From Flavobacteriales bacterium (GTDB lineage Bacteria; Bacteroidota; Bacteroidia; Flavobacteriales_F; PHOS-HE28): DNA of 64,000 nt. A program made the position numbers and the translations under genes. This document shows, one piece after another, positions 43,274 to 52,202 of this stretch (the stretch's first letter is position 1; each line of letters opens with the position of its first letter). Location: positions 124,001-188,000 of the forward strand of contig JADKHI010000006.1 of NCBI GenBank assembly GCA_016721825.1, written 5' to 3'. Under the pieces are notes generated by a model. It saw only the letters and a list, made by a program, of their open reading frames with translations, was not told the DNA's origin and made no database searches.

Positions 43274-45396
43274 CTAATTCGTCCCCACACGGCCTGGGTA
43301 CGCATCCGCTCGGCCATCTCCCCGGCGATCGGCGCGTTCTTCGGATCGCTGAGCTCGGGGTCCGCATCGAGGATGCGTTGTGCGGCGGCCCGCGCCTGCT
43401 GAAGGATGTCCTGGTCGTGGATCAGGTCCGCGAGGTGAAGCGTGGGCAGTCCGCTCTGTTGCGTGCCGAGGATGTCACCCGGGCCACGCAGGCGAAGGTC
43501 CACTTCGGCGATCTCGAAGCCGTCGTTGGTACGCACCATGGTTCCCAGCCGCGTGCGGGCATCGTTGCCCAGCTTATCCCCGGTCATCAGGATGCAGAAG
43601 CTCTGTTCCGCGCCACGCCCGACCCTACCACGCAACTGGTGCAGTTGGCTCAGCCCAAAGCGGTCAGCGTTCTCGATCACCATCACGCTCGCGTTCGGCA
43701 CGTCCACGCCTACTTCGATCACCGTGGTGGCGACAAGTATGCTGGTCTCGCCTTTCTTGAAGCGCGCCATCTCGTAGTCCTTCGTGGCCTGGTCCATGCG
43801 ACCGTGCACCATGCTCACGGCGTACTTCGGCAGCGGGAAGCGGCGCGTCATGGCCTCGAAGCCGTCGGTGAGGTCCTTGAGGTCCTTCGCGGGGTTGCTG
43901 GCAGCGTCGCCCTTCGTGCTCTCCTCGATCAGCGGATAGACGACGTAGACCTGCCGGCCCTTCGCGATCTCCTCTTCCATGAACGAGAACACGGCGTTGC
44001 GCGCACTGTCGTAGCGGTGCACGGTCTTCACCGGCTTGCGGCCCGGGGGAAGCTCATCGATCACGCTCACGTCAAGGTCGCCGTATAGCGTCATGGCCAA
44101 GGTGCGGGGGATCGGTGTGGCCGTCATCACCAGCACGTGTGGCGGCATGGTGTTCTTCGCCCAGAGCCGGGCCCGTTGTGCTACGCCAAAGCGGTGCTGT
44201 TCGTCGATCACCACCAGGCCGAGGTTCTTGAACACGACCGGATCCTCCAGCAACGCATGTGTACCGATCAGGATCTGAATGTGCCCTTCCTTCAGTGCAG
44301 CGTGCAAGCTTCGGCGTTCAGCAGTCTTCGTGCTACCGGTGAGCAGCCGCACTTCCAGCGGCATATCCTTCAGCATACGGCCCAGGGTGGCGAAGTGCTG
44401 CTGCGCGAGGATCTCGGTCGGTGCCATCAACGCGGCTTGGAAGCCATTGTCCAATGCGATCAGCATGCACAGTAGCGCGACGAGCGTCTTGCCACTGCCC
44501 ACATCACCCTGCACCAGCCGGTTCATCTGGTGGCCGCTGCCCATGTCCTTGCGGATCTCCTTCACCACGCGCTTTTGCGCGCCGGTGGGCTCGAAGGGCA
44601 TGTGTTCCTTGTAGAACGAGTTGAAGAACTCGCCCACGTGATCGAAGCGGTTGCCCTTCACCTGTTGCTGTAGCAGCAGCTTCTGCTTCAGCAGTTGCAG
44701 CTGGATGAAGAAGAGCTCCTCGAACTTCAATCGGCGCGTGGCCTGGTCCAAGTGGTGCTGGTCCTTGGGCGCATGCAACTGGCGGTAGCACTCCTCTCGT
44801 TCAAGGCCGCCGAGCCATTGCACCAAGCCCCTGCTGAGGTTCTCAGGAATGTGGAGGCCCGGCGTGAGCAGCAGCGTGTGCGTGAGCTTGCCGATGGCGC
44901 GGCTGCCGAGCCCCTTGGCGGTGGCTTTCTCCGTGGTGCTGTAGACCGGTTGAAGCGTTGCGTCAAGCCCGGCCTCCCACGCTTCCGCCAGTTCCACTTC
45001 GGGGTGCGCGAGGTTCACCTTGTCCCGGAACTGGCTGGGCTTCCCGAACACGATGTACTCCTGCCCGTTCTTCAAGGAACCCTGCAGCCACTTGATGCCC
45101 TTGAACCACACGAGCTCAAGGCTACCGGTGGGGTCCGTAAGCTTCGCCGTGAGCCGTCGCCCCTGCTTCTCGCCGAGCGTCTTGATGTCCGACACCACGC
45201 CGCGCAGTTGCACGCTGGGCAGCTCCTCGTTCACCTCGCGCACCGTGTGAAAGCGGCTGCGGTCCACGTAGCGGAAGGGGAAATGCTGCAGCAGGTCGCC
45301 GAAGGTGGCGATGCCCAGCTCCGCGCGTAGCAGCTCGGCCCGCTGGGGGCCTACGCCCTTCAGGTACTCGATCGGGGTCTCGAGGTAGCCGTGCAT
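43270..45396 (-). CDS. recG: ATP-dependent DNA helicase RecG
   Basis: A 708-residue RecG, which remodels stalled replication forks and Holliday junctions. It has an N-terminal wedge/OB domain (~1-250, YLKGVGPQRAELLRAELG), Walker A GDVGSGKT, a DEQH box (LVVIDEQHRFGVAQRARLW), VLVMTATPIPRTLAMTLYGD, and helicase C motifs ending with QLHQLRGRVGRG. I take ATG 45396 because it lies just downstream of a promoter-like TATTTTCG box and preserves the usual N-terminus; an ATG eight codons upstream would fall inside the box. Confidence 0.96.
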   Translation of the reverse strand: MHGYLETPIEYLKGVGPQRAELLRAELGIATFGDLLQHFPFRYVDRSRFHTVREVNEELPSVQLRGVVSDIKTLGEKQGRRLTAKLTDPTGSLELVWFKGIKWLQGSLKNGQEYIVFGKPSQFRDKVNLAHPEVELAEAWEAGLDATLQPVYSTTEKATAKGLGSRAIGKLTHTLLLTPGLHIPENLSRGLVQWLGGLEREECYRQLHAPKDQHHLDQATRRLKFEELFFIQLQLLKQKLLLQQQVKGNRFDHVGEFFNSFYKEHMPFEPTGAQKRVVKEIRKDMGSGHQMNRLVQGDVGSGKTLVALLCMLIALDNGFQAALMAPTEILAQQHFATLGRMLKDMPLEVRLLTGSTKTAERRSLHAALKEGHIQILIGTHALLEDPVVFKNLGLVVIDEQHRFGVAQRARLWAKNTMPPHVLVMTATPIPRTLAMTLYGDLDVSVIDELPPGRKPVKTVHRYDSARNAVFSFMEEEIAKGRQVYVVYPLIEESTKGDAASNPAKDLKDLTDGFEAMTRRFPLPKYAVSMVHGRMDQATKDYEMARFKKGETSILVATTVIEVGVDVPNASVMVIENADRFGLSQLHQLRGRVGRGAEQSFCILMTGDKLGNDARTRLGTMVRTNDGFEIAEVDLRLRGPGDILGTQQSGLPTLHLADLIHDQDILQQARAAAQRILDADPELSDPKNAPIAGEMAERMRTQAVWGRIS

Positions 45397-45402
45397 CGGT
45401 GC

Positions 45403-45410
45403 CGAAAATA
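45403..45410 (-). promoter_or_regulatory. putative -7 box for recG
   Basis: Minus strand TATTTTCG ending 6 bases before ATG 45396, which would place the transcript start at or next to the start codon. Confidence 0.4.
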
Positions 45411-45435
45411 CGGGGGGCACCGGCGGTATCGTCGC

Positions 45436-46092
45436 TTATGCCCTTTCCGCTGGGGCTTGCGCCCCGATCCCCTTCACCAGGTAGTAGCCGCTGATCAGCA
45501 GCACGCCGAGCAAGGCGGTCATCAGCCAGACCTGCTCGTGCCGGAACGGATGCAGCACGGGTCTCGCGATGTCCAAGGCCAAGGAGCGCGGGGCGTACAC
45601 CACATCCCAGCTGTTCCACCGCAGCACACGGCCCAGGTAGATGCCAAAAGCACTGAGGAAGACGGCCGCGACCACCCCGAGCACAGCGAATGTCCGGTTC
45701 AGCGTGCGCTTCAGGACATCCTCTGCTAGATGCAGCGAGAGGTAACCGACGAAGAGGCCGGTGAGCGCGAAGGCGAGCAGCATCACCAGGTCGTACCACA
45801 GCGGCACCGGCGCGCGGTGCTTCAGGTGCATAAGGTCGGTGAGGATGTAGGGGGCGTTCGGGAAGAACAACAACCAAGGACCGAGCATGGGGAGCGCCCA
45901 CAGCTTCCACCGTGTGCGACTGACGGCCTGGGCAGCCACCGCGAAGCAGAGCGGGATAACAGCCAGCGCCAGGTTCCAGCTAAGGAAGAAGAAAGAAGTG
46001 CGACCGCTCAGTTCTATACGACCGGCCAGCAGCGCCAGGCAGAAGCCACAGCTCAGGGCGATCCAATTCAACATGGCGCCAGAGCAAGTCAT
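45436..46092 (-). CDS. DUF1361 domain-containing membrane protein
   Basis: A membrane protein of about 218 residues with six or seven hydrophobic helices. It carries the DUF1361 signatures FFLSWNLALAVIPLCFA and LLFFPNAPYILTDLMHLKHR, and a later ALTGLFVGYLSLHL. No function is known for the family. The start is uncertain: ATG 46092 or 46074. The in-frame ATG at 46173 would add a non-hydrophobic tail overlapping the divergent promoter region. It lies 39 bases before the recG start on the same strand, so the two may be co-transcribed. Confidence 0.85.
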   Translation of the reverse strand: MTCSGAMLNWIALSCGFCLALLAGRIELSGRTSFFFLSWNLALAVIPLCFAVAAQAVSRTRWKLWALPMLGPWLLFFPNAPYILTDLMHLKHRAPVPLWYDLVMLLAFALTGLFVGYLSLHLAEDVLKRTLNRTFAVLGVVAAVFLSAFGIYLGRVLRWNSWDVVYAPRSLALDIARPVLHPFRHEQVWLMTALLGVLLISGYYLVKGIGAQAPAERA

Positions 46093-46201
46093 GGGCGGTG
46101 CGGAGCATGGGCGGTGGGAATGTCCGAGCAACGCAAGATCCAAAGAGGCTATTGCGCTCAGTGTCCACTTCAATTCAGATCTGACCAGAGGCCCGGACCG
46201 C

Positions 46202-46209
46202 TATCTTGC
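46202..46209 (+). promoter_or_regulatory. putative -7 box for the gene at 46215
   Basis: TATCTTGC ending 5 bases before ATG 46215, identical to the box at 2002-2009. The transcript would be nearly leaderless. Confidence 0.4.
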
Positions 46210-46214
46210 AATGA

Positions 46215-47705
46215 ATGACCTCGCACTCACGTCTAACCATTGTCGCCGGGCTCTTAACCCTGAGCCTGAACATCGCGACCGCTCAAAAACAGGACTACGT
46301 CTGGTACTTCGGGCCCGATGGCTTGGGGCTGGATTTCAACGGATGCAGTCCCAGCGTGGTGAGCGATGGATATCCGGACAACTATGCTTGGGAAGGCACA
46401 ACATCGATCTGTGACGGGGCTACAGGCGGCTTGCTCTTTTACACTTCAGGGTACCGGGTGTATAACTCCCTTCGACAGCCAATGCTGAATGGCGACCCAG
46501 TGGGACTTAGCAACTCACTGGCACAGATGGTCATTGCACCATGGCCTGGGAACCCATCGAAGTACTTCATCTTCATACCTGAGGTTCAAGCGGGGGTCTC
46601 TTGGCAGCCGAACCACCCCGCAGCCTTCAGCCTGTACTATGCTGTCGTGGACATGTCGCTTGATGGCGGCCTTGGGGGTGTGGAGAGCAAGTTCAACGTG
46701 CTCTTGACATCGCAGCATTGTGAATTCCTGACAGTGATACCACATGCGAACGGGTCTGACTACTGGCTTGTGGGCCACTCCTTCGGCAATGAGCAATTCT
46801 TCAACTACGCGATAACCTCAAGCGGCGTGGCGACCATCCCTCAATTTCAGAACATCGGCCCCGTGGTCGCAACGCCACAGCCAGGCCCACCGAACAGTTC
46901 GAATATAGATGCCGTTGGCGGTATGCGAGCGTCGCCGGATGGTACGCGGTTGGCATTCACAACGTGCTACAACGGCATCACGTGTGTGCTTGAGTTCGAC
47001 CCTTCGACTGGGGCGTTCTCCTCACCGATCGTGTTATCAATCCCTGGTGGAGGCTATGGCCTTTCGTTTTCCCCGAATGGGTCAAAGCTTTACATCGGGG
47101 TTAAGAACCCTCAAATTGGCAATTCATTCGAGGATGGAGCGCTTGTTCAGTTCGATCTTGATGGTGGCACCCAAACCGCGATTCAGAATTCGCTGACTGT
47201 ACTGCATCAGATCGCTGGCGATGGAGGCTTCGCCACCTTGAAACTTGGCCCCGATCGGCGCCTATATGTGGCTAGGATCAGTTCGAACGGTACTTCACAA
47301 GGCGACTCATTCCTCGGTGTGGTGAATGAACCAGATCTAGCGGGAACGCTATCTGATTATGTCCATGACGGCGTATGGCTCAACGGATCCTTCGCCGGGT
47401 GGGGATTGAATAATTCATTGGAGTACGGTCATGATTGTCGCGAGGTCGGTATGCCGGTGCTCACAGAATGCAATGTTCTCACAATGCGGTCCATGGGCAA
47501 CCGAAGAACCATAGCGTGGCCATGCGCCGATAGCTTCGAACGGCTCTTCGTGTATGGTGCGAATGGAAAAATTATTGCGACAAGTGATGTTCGACCCGGC
47601 AAGTCGGAAGTGGCCTTCCATCTTCCGAGTGATGCTAGTGGCATCTACTTGGCTCATTTGTTTGGTTCCGCCTCAAGTGCTACCTACAAGTTCTGGGTGG
47701 AATAG
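46215..47705 (+). CDS. secreted T9SS protein with propeller-like body
   Basis: A 496-residue secreted protein. The signal peptide is at residues 1-23 (ending LNIATAQ). The body has segments common in Bacteroidota propeller-type surface proteins: WYFGPDGLGLDFNG, GGMRASPDGTRLAFT, GYGLSFSPNGSKLYIGVKNP and KLGPDRRLYVARIS. The last ~75 residues look like a type A T9SS sorting domain (RLFVYGANGKIIATSDV, ASGIYLAHLFG, KFWVE). GC content is below that of the housekeeping neighbours. It has its own promoter-like box. Function unknown. Confidence 0.87.
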   Translation: MTSHSRLTIVAGLLTLSLNIATAQKQDYVWYFGPDGLGLDFNGCSPSVVSDGYPDNYAWEGTTSICDGATGGLLFYTSGYRVYNSLRQPMLNGDPVGLSNSLAQMVIAPWPGNPSKYFIFIPEVQAGVSWQPNHPAAFSLYYAVVDMSLDGGLGGVESKFNVLLTSQHCEFLTVIPHANGSDYWLVGHSFGNEQFFNYAITSSGVATIPQFQNIGPVVATPQPGPPNSSNIDAVGGMRASPDGTRLAFTTCYNGITCVLEFDPSTGAFSSPIVLSIPGGGYGLSFSPNGSKLYIGVKNPQIGNSFEDGALVQFDLDGGTQTAIQNSLTVLHQIAGDGGFATLKLGPDRRLYVARISSNGTSQGDSFLGVVNEPDLAGTLSDYVHDGVWLNGSFAGWGLNNSLEYGHDCREVGMPVLTECNVLTMRSMGNRRTIAWPCADSFERLFVYGANGKIIATSDVRPGKSEVAFHLPSDASGIYLAHLFGSASSATYKFWVE

Positions 47706-47816
47706 CCGAAAGCTCCCGTATCGTTGGCGCGCCAAGCAAGACTGTGTCGCCAAAGCTGATCGTGCTGTCCGGAGCGATGACGCCGGAATACCTGACCTAG
47801 ACCGGCACTGCGGCGG

Positions 47817-48479
47817 CTATTGCACGTTGTACCGCAACAGCTCGTACCGGAACCCGAGCGGCGAACTGGAGAAGTACTCGTACCACTTCACCCTGCCAAT
47901 GTCCTGGGCCCAATAGTGCCGGGGATACTTCCATTCCGGCACGAACGGGATCATGCCATAACTGGTAACCGCACCGTTCACCAAATAGGTATTGTACGAT
48001 CCGGACGGCGTTGTGACCGGGACCATGGCCGACGGAATGGTGTAGTCGATGATCACTCCCGCCGGACCACCGACATTGTAGGTATAGAACACTTCATCGA
48101 ACCTGCCGGTGATGAACTGGATCGACCCGTACGGATCCACGATGCAGTCAGCGGAATCACGCCAGTAGTAGCGCGCACCGTTACCTGGTTGCCCATTGAC
48201 ACCCAAGCGGATCATGGTGAAGATCTCGCCATCAAGAAGGGTGTCTCCAACGACGTAGAGGCTGTCCAAGCGGACAGGCGTTCCTTGATCGACATCCATG
48301 GAGTCCACTTGCCTTCTTTCGTAGACCCAATAGTTCCCGGAGTCCAACAGGCTGAAGGAGGTCACGTCGAGCGACGCGTTGGGAACGTTCGGCACATCGT
48401 TCCCATCATCCTCCTTCCTGCACGATGCCAGTAACGTGATAACGGACAAGGCGAGCAGTGCGCTCTTTGTGATGGACAT
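47817..48479 (-). CDS. putative lipoprotein
   Basis: A 220-residue predicted lipoprotein. Starting at ATG 48479, the signal sequence ends in the lipobox LLAS-C (residues 16-20). The mature part begins with an acidic, Asp-rich stretch, often seen on exported Bacteroidota lipoproteins, and then a beta-rich domain (FSLLDSGNYWVYERRQVDSM) resembling extracellular proteins of unknown role. It is followed, on the same strand, by no close gene and ends 112 bases from the convergent gene. Confidence 0.82.
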   Translation of the reverse strand: MSITKSALLALSVITLLASCRKEDDGNDVPNVPNASLDVTSFSLLDSGNYWVYERRQVDSMDVDQGTPVRLDSLYVVGDTLLDGEIFTMIRLGVNGQPGNGARYYWRDSADCIVDPYGSIQFITGRFDEVFYTYNVGGPAGVIIDYTIPSAMVPVTTPSGSYNTYLVNGAVTSYGMIPFVPEWKYPRHYWAQDIGRVKWYEYFSSSPLGFRYELLRYNVQ

Positions 48480-48577
48480 GCGACAGGGGTTTGGTAGTTG
48501 AACTACGCAGAAGCAGGCCGCGTATTGCCCTACCATACCCCTGGCAGCAGACGCGCCACGCCCTTCATCCAGGAAGC

Positions 48578-49231
48578 TTAGAGGAACACGATAGGACCAG
48601 TGAATGCTCCGTCCTGCACGCTGAACGTATCTCCATTGTCATTTCGAAGCGACGCCTTGAACGTGACCTTCATCTGCCTAAGCGTGCCTGTTGCATTTCC
48701 AGTGGAAACGGCCTCAGTAACGGCAAAGTTGGCGCTTGGCGGAGTTGACATCCGGTCGGTGGACCAATGGACTCCGTTCTGATCAATGTACTCGATCCGC
48801 ACCCCCTCGCTCACGGAGTAAGAGCCCGCTGTTTGGTTCCAAAGGAAACGCCCGTAGAAATAGGAGTTGAGGTAGGCCATGGAGCCGAGCTGCACTGGTG
48901 TCGGGTCCACCCCGTTCATGTTGACGAACGCACCAATGAACCCGATGCGCCACTGTTCCGTTGGCACATCACTGTTCGTGATAACAGCCTCCTGCAAAGC
49001 ATGGCAGTAATCCGGTGAGGTGTAATGCTGTGCGGTGGAAGCACTGGCGAATGTCCAATCCGCCGCCGATAGAATGCTCTGTTGACCATTCTGCGTGAAT
49101 TGCATTTCAGGTGTCCAGACCGATACGGAACCGGATCCATTTCCCCCGGACGGCATGGCATCACCCTCATCATCCTTCTGACACGCTGCCAAAGCGATCA
49201 GTACGAACGGAAAAAGTCGCAGAGCGTTCAT
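48578..49231 (-). CDS. putative lipoprotein
   Basis: A 217-residue predicted lipoprotein with lipobox LALAAC after the short signal MNALRLFPFVLIALA. The mature protein starts with QKDDEGD and a Gly/Ser linker, then a beta-rich domain of unknown family (MAYLNSYFYGRFLWNQTAGS). It is similar in style, though not clearly in sequence, to the next lipoprotein at 47817. A promoter-like TATCTTAC box sits 20 bases upstream. Confidence 0.82.
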   Translation of the reverse strand: MNALRLFPFVLIALAACQKDDEGDAMPSGGNGSGSVSVWTPEMQFTQNGQQSILSAADWTFASASTAQHYTSPDYCHALQEAVITNSDVPTEQWRIGFIGAFVNMNGVDPTPVQLGSMAYLNSYFYGRFLWNQTAGSYSVSEGVRIEYIDQNGVHWSTDRMSTPPSANFAVTEAVSTGNATGTLRQMKVTFKASLRNDNGDTFSVQDGAFTGPIVFL

Positions 49232-49250
49232 CGGATGGAGTTAGGTGGTT

Positions 49251-49258
49251 GTAAGATA
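49251..49258 (-). promoter_or_regulatory. putative -7 box for the lipoprotein gene at 49231
   Basis: Minus strand TATCTTAC, ending 19 bases before the start at 49231. Confidence 0.35.
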
Positions 49259-49290
49259 ACGAGCAGCCGTTCGCGCCGATCAAGTTCCGA

Positions 49291-49716
49291 TCACCACACA
49301 CCCGGCAGCAGCCGCGCCACGCCCTTCATCCGCTCCTGATAGTCCGGGTGCCGCGCAGTGAGCAGACCTTCCTCGTAACGCACCTTCACAAGCAGCAGCA
49401 CGAGGCAAACACCCAACGCGATCCACCGCCACACGCTTGGTGCGCCGAAGGAGACGCCCACACCGCACAGCAGCACCGCCGTGTACATCGGGTGTCGGAC
49501 TAAACGGTAGATCCCGGCCTGCGAAAGCGTGTTGCCTTCGCGCGGATCAGGCAGGATGGTGAAGTTGTTGCGACCCAGCGACAGCGCCGCCCAACCGAAG
49601 ACCAACAGGCCAAGGATGAACAGGCTCCAGGCCCACCATGGCAACTGCCAACCGCCGCCAATGAGGAGCACGGCGATGGAACCGAATTGGCCGAGGACGA
49701 GGAGGCGGGAGATCAT
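49291..49716 (-). CDS. isoprenylcysteine carboxyl methyltransferase-like membrane protein
   Basis: A 141-residue protein with four hydrophobic helices and the ICMT/PEMT-like signatures GIYRLVRHPMYTAVLLCGVG and RYEEGLLTARHPDYQERMKG, where the arginine, histidine and glutamate contribute to S-adenosylmethionine binding in relatives. The methylated substrate is unknown. It lies last in a minus-strand series that starts with pdhA, 77 bases after the preceding gene. Confidence 0.85.
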   Translation of the reverse strand: MISRLLVLGQFGSIAVLLIGGGWQLPWWAWSLFILGLLVFGWAALSLGRNNFTILPDPREGNTLSQAGIYRLVRHPMYTAVLLCGVGVSFGAPSVWRWIALGVCLVLLLVKVRYEEGLLTARHPDYQERMKGVARLLPGVW

Positions 49717-49793
49717 GCAGGGAGCACTTTAATCCTGAATAAAGGGGGCTGCCGTGTCAACGAACCAATGCCTGATGTTTCGCAATGCGCTCT

Positions 49794-50447
49794 TCAGTGG
49801 AGCTCATTGCCATCAGCTGCTAGATCCGTTCGTGAAAAAATGACGCGAGCCCCAAGCAAGCCCTCTCCTATGGTGAAGCGTACCGCGGATGTTCCGCTGA
49901 TCGGAGATGCACTCCTTGTTCGCGCTCTGTCCCATTCGCTGAATGCGCCATCCTTTAAGTTCATAATGACAATACATCCATAGTGTGGCCAAATTCCGGA
50001 GCATTTCATACCTGTGCTTGCTAAGGGATGCTCCTCGACGGTCATCGCGCGGGGGATGAGGTTGAGCAACAACAGGAGAGCCAATGCCGCCGGACCTAGG
50101 CCGAAAACGCCGGTTACGATCCCGTGGTAAAGATCCTTGGCCGACGAGTACGACTTCCACCATGACCATATCACGCCCAAGGCAGCGACCCCAACATAGA
50201 CATAGGCAAGATCTTTGGTTCTGATCAAGGTGCGATCCCCGACCAGGCCAACGACCGCCAATGAAATGGCGAACGTGAATAGGACCCTATTCTCGATCGG
50301 TATGCGAGACATACCGAACCTTCGTATCACGCGGATCTTATCAATGATCGAACCAAGGAGCAGCCGAATGGCCGCAACTGACTGATACAGCAGGCCCAGC
50401 AGAAAGAAGACGATCAGTATCGTAACCCAGATACCGGTCGCGTCCAT
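49794..50447 (-). CDS. hypothetical membrane protein
   Basis: A 217-residue protein with about four hydrophobic segments: residues 6-30 (WVTILIVFFLLGLLYQSVAA), ~55-72, ~80-98 and ~112-132. The C-terminal ~85 residues are polar (MKCSGIWPHYGCIVIMNLKD) and probably face one side of the membrane. I do not recognise a family. It starts 11 bases after the pdhC stop on the same strand, so it is probably in the same transcript, although its composition (less GC-rich) sets it apart. Confidence 0.68.
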   Translation of the reverse strand: MDATGIWVTILIVFFLLGLLYQSVAAIRLLLGSIIDKIRVIRRFGMSRIPIENRVLFTFAISLAVVGLVGDRTLIRTKDLAYVYVGVAALGVIWSWWKSYSSAKDLYHGIVTGVFGLGPAALALLLLLNLIPRAMTVEEHPLASTGMKCSGIWPHYGCIVIMNLKDGAFSEWDRARTRSASPISGTSAVRFTIGEGLLGARVIFSRTDLAADGNELH

Positions 50448-50458
50448 TGCTCAACGAT

Positions 50459-51742
50459 CTAGATCGCCCCCATCCCCAGCAGCAAGGCCGGTTCCTCCAT
50501 CAACCCCTTGAAGGTGTTGAGGAAGGCGGCACCGGTGGCGCCGTCCACCACGCGATGGTCGCAGCTCAGCGTCGCCTTCATGGTGTGGCCGGGAACGATG
50601 GCCCCGTTGCGCACCACGGGCTTCTCCATGATGCCGCCGATGGCCAGGATGCAGGCGTCCGGCGGGTTGATGATGGCGGTGAACTCCTCGATGCCGAACA
50701 TGCCGAGGTTGGAGATGGTGAAGGTGTTGCCTTCCCAATCGGCGGGCTGCAATTTCTTCTCCTTGGCCTTCTTGGCCATGTCGCGCACCTCGGCGCCAAT
50801 GGTGCGCAGAGGCTTACCATCCGCGAAGCGGACCACCGGGACCAGCAAGCCATCTTCCACCGCCACAGCCACGCCGATGTGTACGTGCTCATTGTAGCGG
50901 ATGCGGTCGCCGAGCCAGCTGCTGTTCACCTTCGGGTTCGACTTCAGTGAAACGGCCACGGCCTTGATCACCATGTCGTTGAAGCTGACCTTGTCCGGGG
51001 CGATACTGGCGTTGATAGCCTCGCGGACCTGCATCGCACGCGACATGTCGAGTTCGATGGTGAGGTAGAAGTGCGGCGCGGTGAACTTGCTTTCGGCCAG
51101 GCGCTTGGCGATGGTCTTGCGCATCTGGCTTACGGCCACTTCGGTGAAGCGCTCCTCCTGCACGGGGGAATAGCCACCACCGGTGAAGCCTTCGATGTCG
51201 CGCTTGGTGATACGGCCTTCGGGACCGCTGCCCTTCACGCGACCGATGTCGATGCCCTTCTCTTCGGCCAGGCGCTTGGCGAGCGGGCTGGCGTGCTTGC
51301 GACCGTTACCGTTCGTGGCAGACGCGGGGGTCGACGCGGTCTTGGGAGCAGGCGCGGATGCAGGGGCAGGCGCTGTGACAGGGGCAGGGGCGGGCGCAGG
51401 GGCAGAAGCGGGAATGGCAGCGGGGGTCTTTGCCTCCTGCACCTGCGCCTGCTCCTTCGGGGCTGCACTGGCCGCCTCGGCCAATAAGGCGCTGATGTCC
51501 TCACCGCCCTTCCCGAACACGGCGAGCAAACTGTCCACCGCAGCGGCCTTGCCTTCAGGCACACCGATGTGCAGCAGCACACCGTCATGGAAGCTCTCGA
51601 ACTCCAGTGTGGCCTTGTCGGTCTCGATCTCGGCGAGGATCTCACCGTTCTTCACCGTGTCACCCACCTTCTTGTGCCACTTCGCCACCACACCCTCGGT
51701 CATGGTGTCGCTCAGCTTCGGCATGCGTACGATCTCGGCCAT
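50459..51742 (-). CDS. pdhC: pyruvate dehydrogenase complex dihydrolipoamide acetyltransferase (E2)
   Basis: A 427-residue E2. An N-terminal lipoyl domain (1-~78) carries Lys43 in ETDKATLEF, the site of lipoylation. An Ala/Pro-rich flexible linker (~95-140) follows, then a peripheral subunit-binding domain (~143-180, ASPLAKRLAEEKGIDIGRVK) and the catalytic acetyltransferase domain (~200-427) with the active-site DHRVVDG (His396, Asp400). It transfers acetyl groups to CoA. The start at ATG 51742 is fixed by the lipoyl domain. It is separated from pdhA by a small lipoprotein gene. Confidence 0.97.
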   Translation of the reverse strand: MAEIVRMPKLSDTMTEGVVAKWHKKVGDTVKNGEILAEIETDKATLEFESFHDGVLLHIGVPEGKAAAVDSLLAVFGKGGEDISALLAEAASAAPKEQAQVQEAKTPAAIPASAPAPAPAPVTAPAPASAPAPKTASTPASATNGNGRKHASPLAKRLAEEKGIDIGRVKGSGPEGRITKRDIEGFTGGGYSPVQEERFTEVAVSQMRKTIAKRLAESKFTAPHFYLTIELDMSRAMQVREAINASIAPDKVSFNDMVIKAVAVSLKSNPKVNSSWLGDRIRYNEHVHIGVAVAVEDGLLVPVVRFADGKPLRTIGAEVRDMAKKAKEKKLQPADWEGNTFTISNLGMFGIEEFTAIINPPDACILAIGGIMEKPVVRNGAIVPGHTMKATLSCDHRVVDGATGAAFLNTFKGLMEEPALLLGMGAI

Positions 51743-51756
51743 GTTATGCAGTTCGA

Positions 51757-52200
51757 TCAAGGCAGCTTGGTGCCTCGGAATGTGTGGTGAAAAACTGTCC
51801 CTGAGGAACCCTCGGAATGTTGAAATCGGATGCTGTCGATAACAGCACCATCGTAGAGGAGCGCGATCCCGCTTCCCCAATCCACATCATTGGAACCGGC
51901 ATCCCACGAACCCGTGTAGGTGCGGTCATGAATGGTGAACTGGAGCTCGCGCATGGAAGTGTCCATCGCAACAGTAACGTTCACTGTATCCGCAAAGATG
52001 GACGTGTCGGGATCGCTGATATCCGGTCCACCGGGCCATGATGAACGTGTCATGAACGTTCCCACGAACGTGCCTATTTCGACAGGACCGCCCCCACCAC
52101 CTTGGGCGGGCGGGTAATACACCGGGGAAGTCTCCACGTTGTCCTTGGTACAGGCCATCAGCAGGGCAGCTGTCGTGATATATGCCCAAGCGACGCGCAT
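51757..52200 (-). CDS. small putative lipoprotein between pdhA and pdhC
   Basis: A 147-residue predicted lipoprotein starting at ATG 52200, with lipobox LLMAC (residues 13-17). A Gly-rich linker (AQGGGGGPVEIG) precedes a beta-rich domain of ~100 residues (FADTVNVTVAMDTSMRELQF, FTIHDRTYTGSWDAGSNDVD). No family is recognised. It begins 2 bases after the pdhA stop and ends 14 bases before pdhC, so it is presumably transcribed with the pyruvate dehydrogenase genes even though it should reside in the envelope. Confidence 0.8.
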   Translation of the reverse strand: MRVAWAYITTAALLMACTKDNVETSPVYYPPAQGGGGGPVEIGTFVGTFMTRSSWPGGPDISDPDTSIFADTVNVTVAMDTSMRELQFTIHDRTYTGSWDAGSNDVDWGSGIALLYDGAVIDSIRFQHSEGSSGTVFHHTFRGTKLP

Positions 52201-52202
52201 GT

